Positions 62,924 to 64,000 of a stretch of DNA of 64,000 nucleotides are shown in pieces (the first letter of the stretch is position 1; each line of letters opens with the position of its first letter). The position numbers were made by a program, and so were the translations under genes. The DNA is from Ruegeria arenilitoris (GTDB taxonomy: Bacteria > Pseudomonadota > Alphaproteobacteria > Rhodobacterales > Rhodobacteraceae), in NCBI RefSeq assembly GCF_042675705.1, contig NZ_JBHTJJ010000012.1. The stretch is one strand, 5' to 3'. The notes under the pieces are model-generated. The model was not told where the DNA came from and made no database searches. It saw only the letters and a program-made list of their open reading frames with translations.

Positions 62924-64000
62924 GACCCACCTCCTGTTCTGAAGTGGTATCGTTGGCCGCAAAACGCGCATCGAACGTCTGGCCTGTTACCGCGTGCACG
63001 GCGCTCTCACCGGTCATCTCCTGCCAACGGCGGATGGCCACATCGACATAAGCCGGGTCGAGCTCAATAAGCCGCGCTTGGCGCCCGGTTTTCTCAGCTG
63101 CCAGCAGAGTCGCGCCGGACCCGCCAAAGGCGTCCAGCACGACATCGCCGCGGTGGCTCACATCCATGATGGCATCTGCAACCAGAGCTGTCGGCTTCAC
63201 CGTGGGATGATCCGCGAGATCCGCCTCGCGCCCTGCCCCAAAGCTGTTCACACCGGCGTAATCCCAGACGTTGGTCCGGTTGCGCCCGTGTTTGCCCAGC
63301 TCGACGTTGTTGATGTGCGGCGCACCAGGCTTCTTGAAAATGCAAATCAGCTCATGCTTTGAGCGATAAAGGCTGCCCATGCCTCCGTTCGTCTTGTTCC
63401 AGACGCAGAGATTGATGAGGTCCAATCCAGCTGCTTTGCCCGCCGTAATCAGTTCTTCGATATGACGCCAGTCCATGCAGATCATCGCGATGCCTCCGTT
63501 CGGCAGGCAGTCAAACAACTGCGTGATCGCGCCTGAAAGAAAGCCGCGGAACTCGCTATCCGTCATTTCTCCCGACGCCATGGCAAACTCGCGGTGTTCG
63601 GCGCTATTGCCGGACCGCACATGCCCATTGACAGGCACGTTGTAAGGCGGATCGGTGAAGACTATCTGCGGGGTCTCGCCTTCCAGCAAGGTGTCGTAGC
63701 TCTGGGCTTGAAGGGCGTCCCCGCAGAAAATGCGATGATCTCCGAGAACCCAGAGGTCGCCCGGCTCCGTGACTACGGGTGCCGCAGGGTCCGGCGTCTC
63801 AACAGTTTCCGCTACAGATACCGTCACCTCACCGACGCTGTCGATAATGATGTCGATCTCCGGTGTTTCGAACCCTGTGATGTCCAGATCAAAGTTCAAC
63901 TCGCCATCAAGGCTGAGGTCCATCAGCTCGGCAAATTCGATCTGCAACGCCGCTTCATTCCAGTCCGACAATTCCGCCAGCTTATTGTCCGCAATGCGCA
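62916..64000 (-). CDS. DNA methyltransferase with ParB-like N-terminus (cut by window edge)
   Basis: The frame continues past 64000 (RIADNKLAELSDWNEAALQI at its visible start, typical of the ParB/Srx helical part). The methyltransferase domain shows DPPY in QIVFTDPPYNVPVNGH before the SAM motif FGGSG (DVVLDAFGGSGATLLAAEK), the motif order of beta-class N6/N4 enzymes. ParB-MTase fusions are common next to phage terminases. Its full start is outside the window. It may modify phage or host DNA. Confidence 0.85.
   Translation of the reverse strand, partial: RIADNKLAELSDWNEAALQIEFAELMDLSLDGELNFDLDITGFETPEIDIIIDSVGEVTVSVAETVETPDPAAPVVTEPGDLWVLGDHRIFCGDALQAQSYDTLLEGETPQIVFTDPPYNVPVNGHVRSGNSAEHREFAMASGEMTDSEFRGFLSGAITQLFDCLPNGGIAMICMDWRHIEELITAGKAAGLDLINLCVWNKTNGGMGSLYRSKHELICIFKKPGAPHINNVELGKHGRNRTNVWDYAGVNSFGAGREADLADHPTVKPTALVADAIMDVSHRGDVVLDAFGGSGATLLAAEKTGRQARLIELDPAYVDVAIRRWQEMTGESAVHAVTGQTFDARFAANDTTSEQEVGHV

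Noticed and set aside
1..64000. tRNA, rRNA and CRISPR arrays
   Set aside because: No cloverleaf-type sequences, rRNA-like blocks or regularly spaced repeats were found by reading; a dedicated scan is needed to be certain.

Overview
The window reads as part of an alphaproteobacterial genome, most likely a marine Rhodobacteraceae (Roseobacter-lineage) strain. I infer this from moderate-to-high GC, alphaproteobacterial gene families (AsmA, ZrgA-type zinc uptake, phasin-like protein, DUF5681 plus large terminase) and TTGAN-N4-ATCAA (FnrL-like) boxes. No rRNA, tRNA or CRISPR array was seen. Gene density is normal, but at least seven insertion sequences or relics show a plastic, accessory-type region.

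Layout. 0-5.3 kb: the end of an IS3-family element has cut a small secreted-protein gene; then a GAF-class III cyclase with an ABM monooxygenase-fold gene, and rsgA followed by a glyoxalase-fold protein. 5.8-12.6 kb: one minus-strand operon for an oligopeptide-type ABC importer with two substrate-binding proteins, two permeases and a fused double ATPase. 12.9-14.3 kb: an IS3 fragment and a complete IS6-family element. 14.5-17.9 kb: a small secreted protein and a large AsmA protein with a threefold internal repeat. 18.4-21.8 kb: a zinc-uptake operon of the Zrg type (His-rich periplasmic protein, ATPase, FtsX-type permease, DUF3299). 21.8-27.9 kb: two exported amidohydrolases between two outer-membrane proteins, with an AraC regulator. 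28-33.2 kb: an MscS channel, a lipoprotein hydrolase, a BASS transporter and an outer-membrane protein. 33.4-42.4 kb: an IS6 hot spot (four 818-bp elements), with a broken phage terminase and a broken acyl-CoA dehydrogenase next to IS ends, and a few ordinary genes between them.

42.4-55.0 kb is the most interesting stretch. It holds universal stress proteins, a phasin-like protein, a cation/proton antiporter, cytochrome c, an APC permease, a BT1-like transporter, an FHA-like membrane-anchored trypsin-type protease, Hsp20, a ferric-reductase-like flavocytochrome with a 35-residue membrane peptide, a HemG-like flavodoxin and a SnoaL-like protein. At least four transcription units carry a TTGAN-N4-ATCAA-like box 52-67 nt upstream of the start codon, so I propose a low-oxygen/redox-controlled stress island.

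55-60.7 kb: a relic of an IS6 transposase, then a run of small membrane proteins, lipoproteins and secreted proteins, two of which share a domain. 61-64 kb: a phage-type packaging block (ParB-MTase fusion, DUF5681, large terminase) without the expected portal gene. Its homologue is the piece trapped between IS6 copies at 35.7-36.1 kb.
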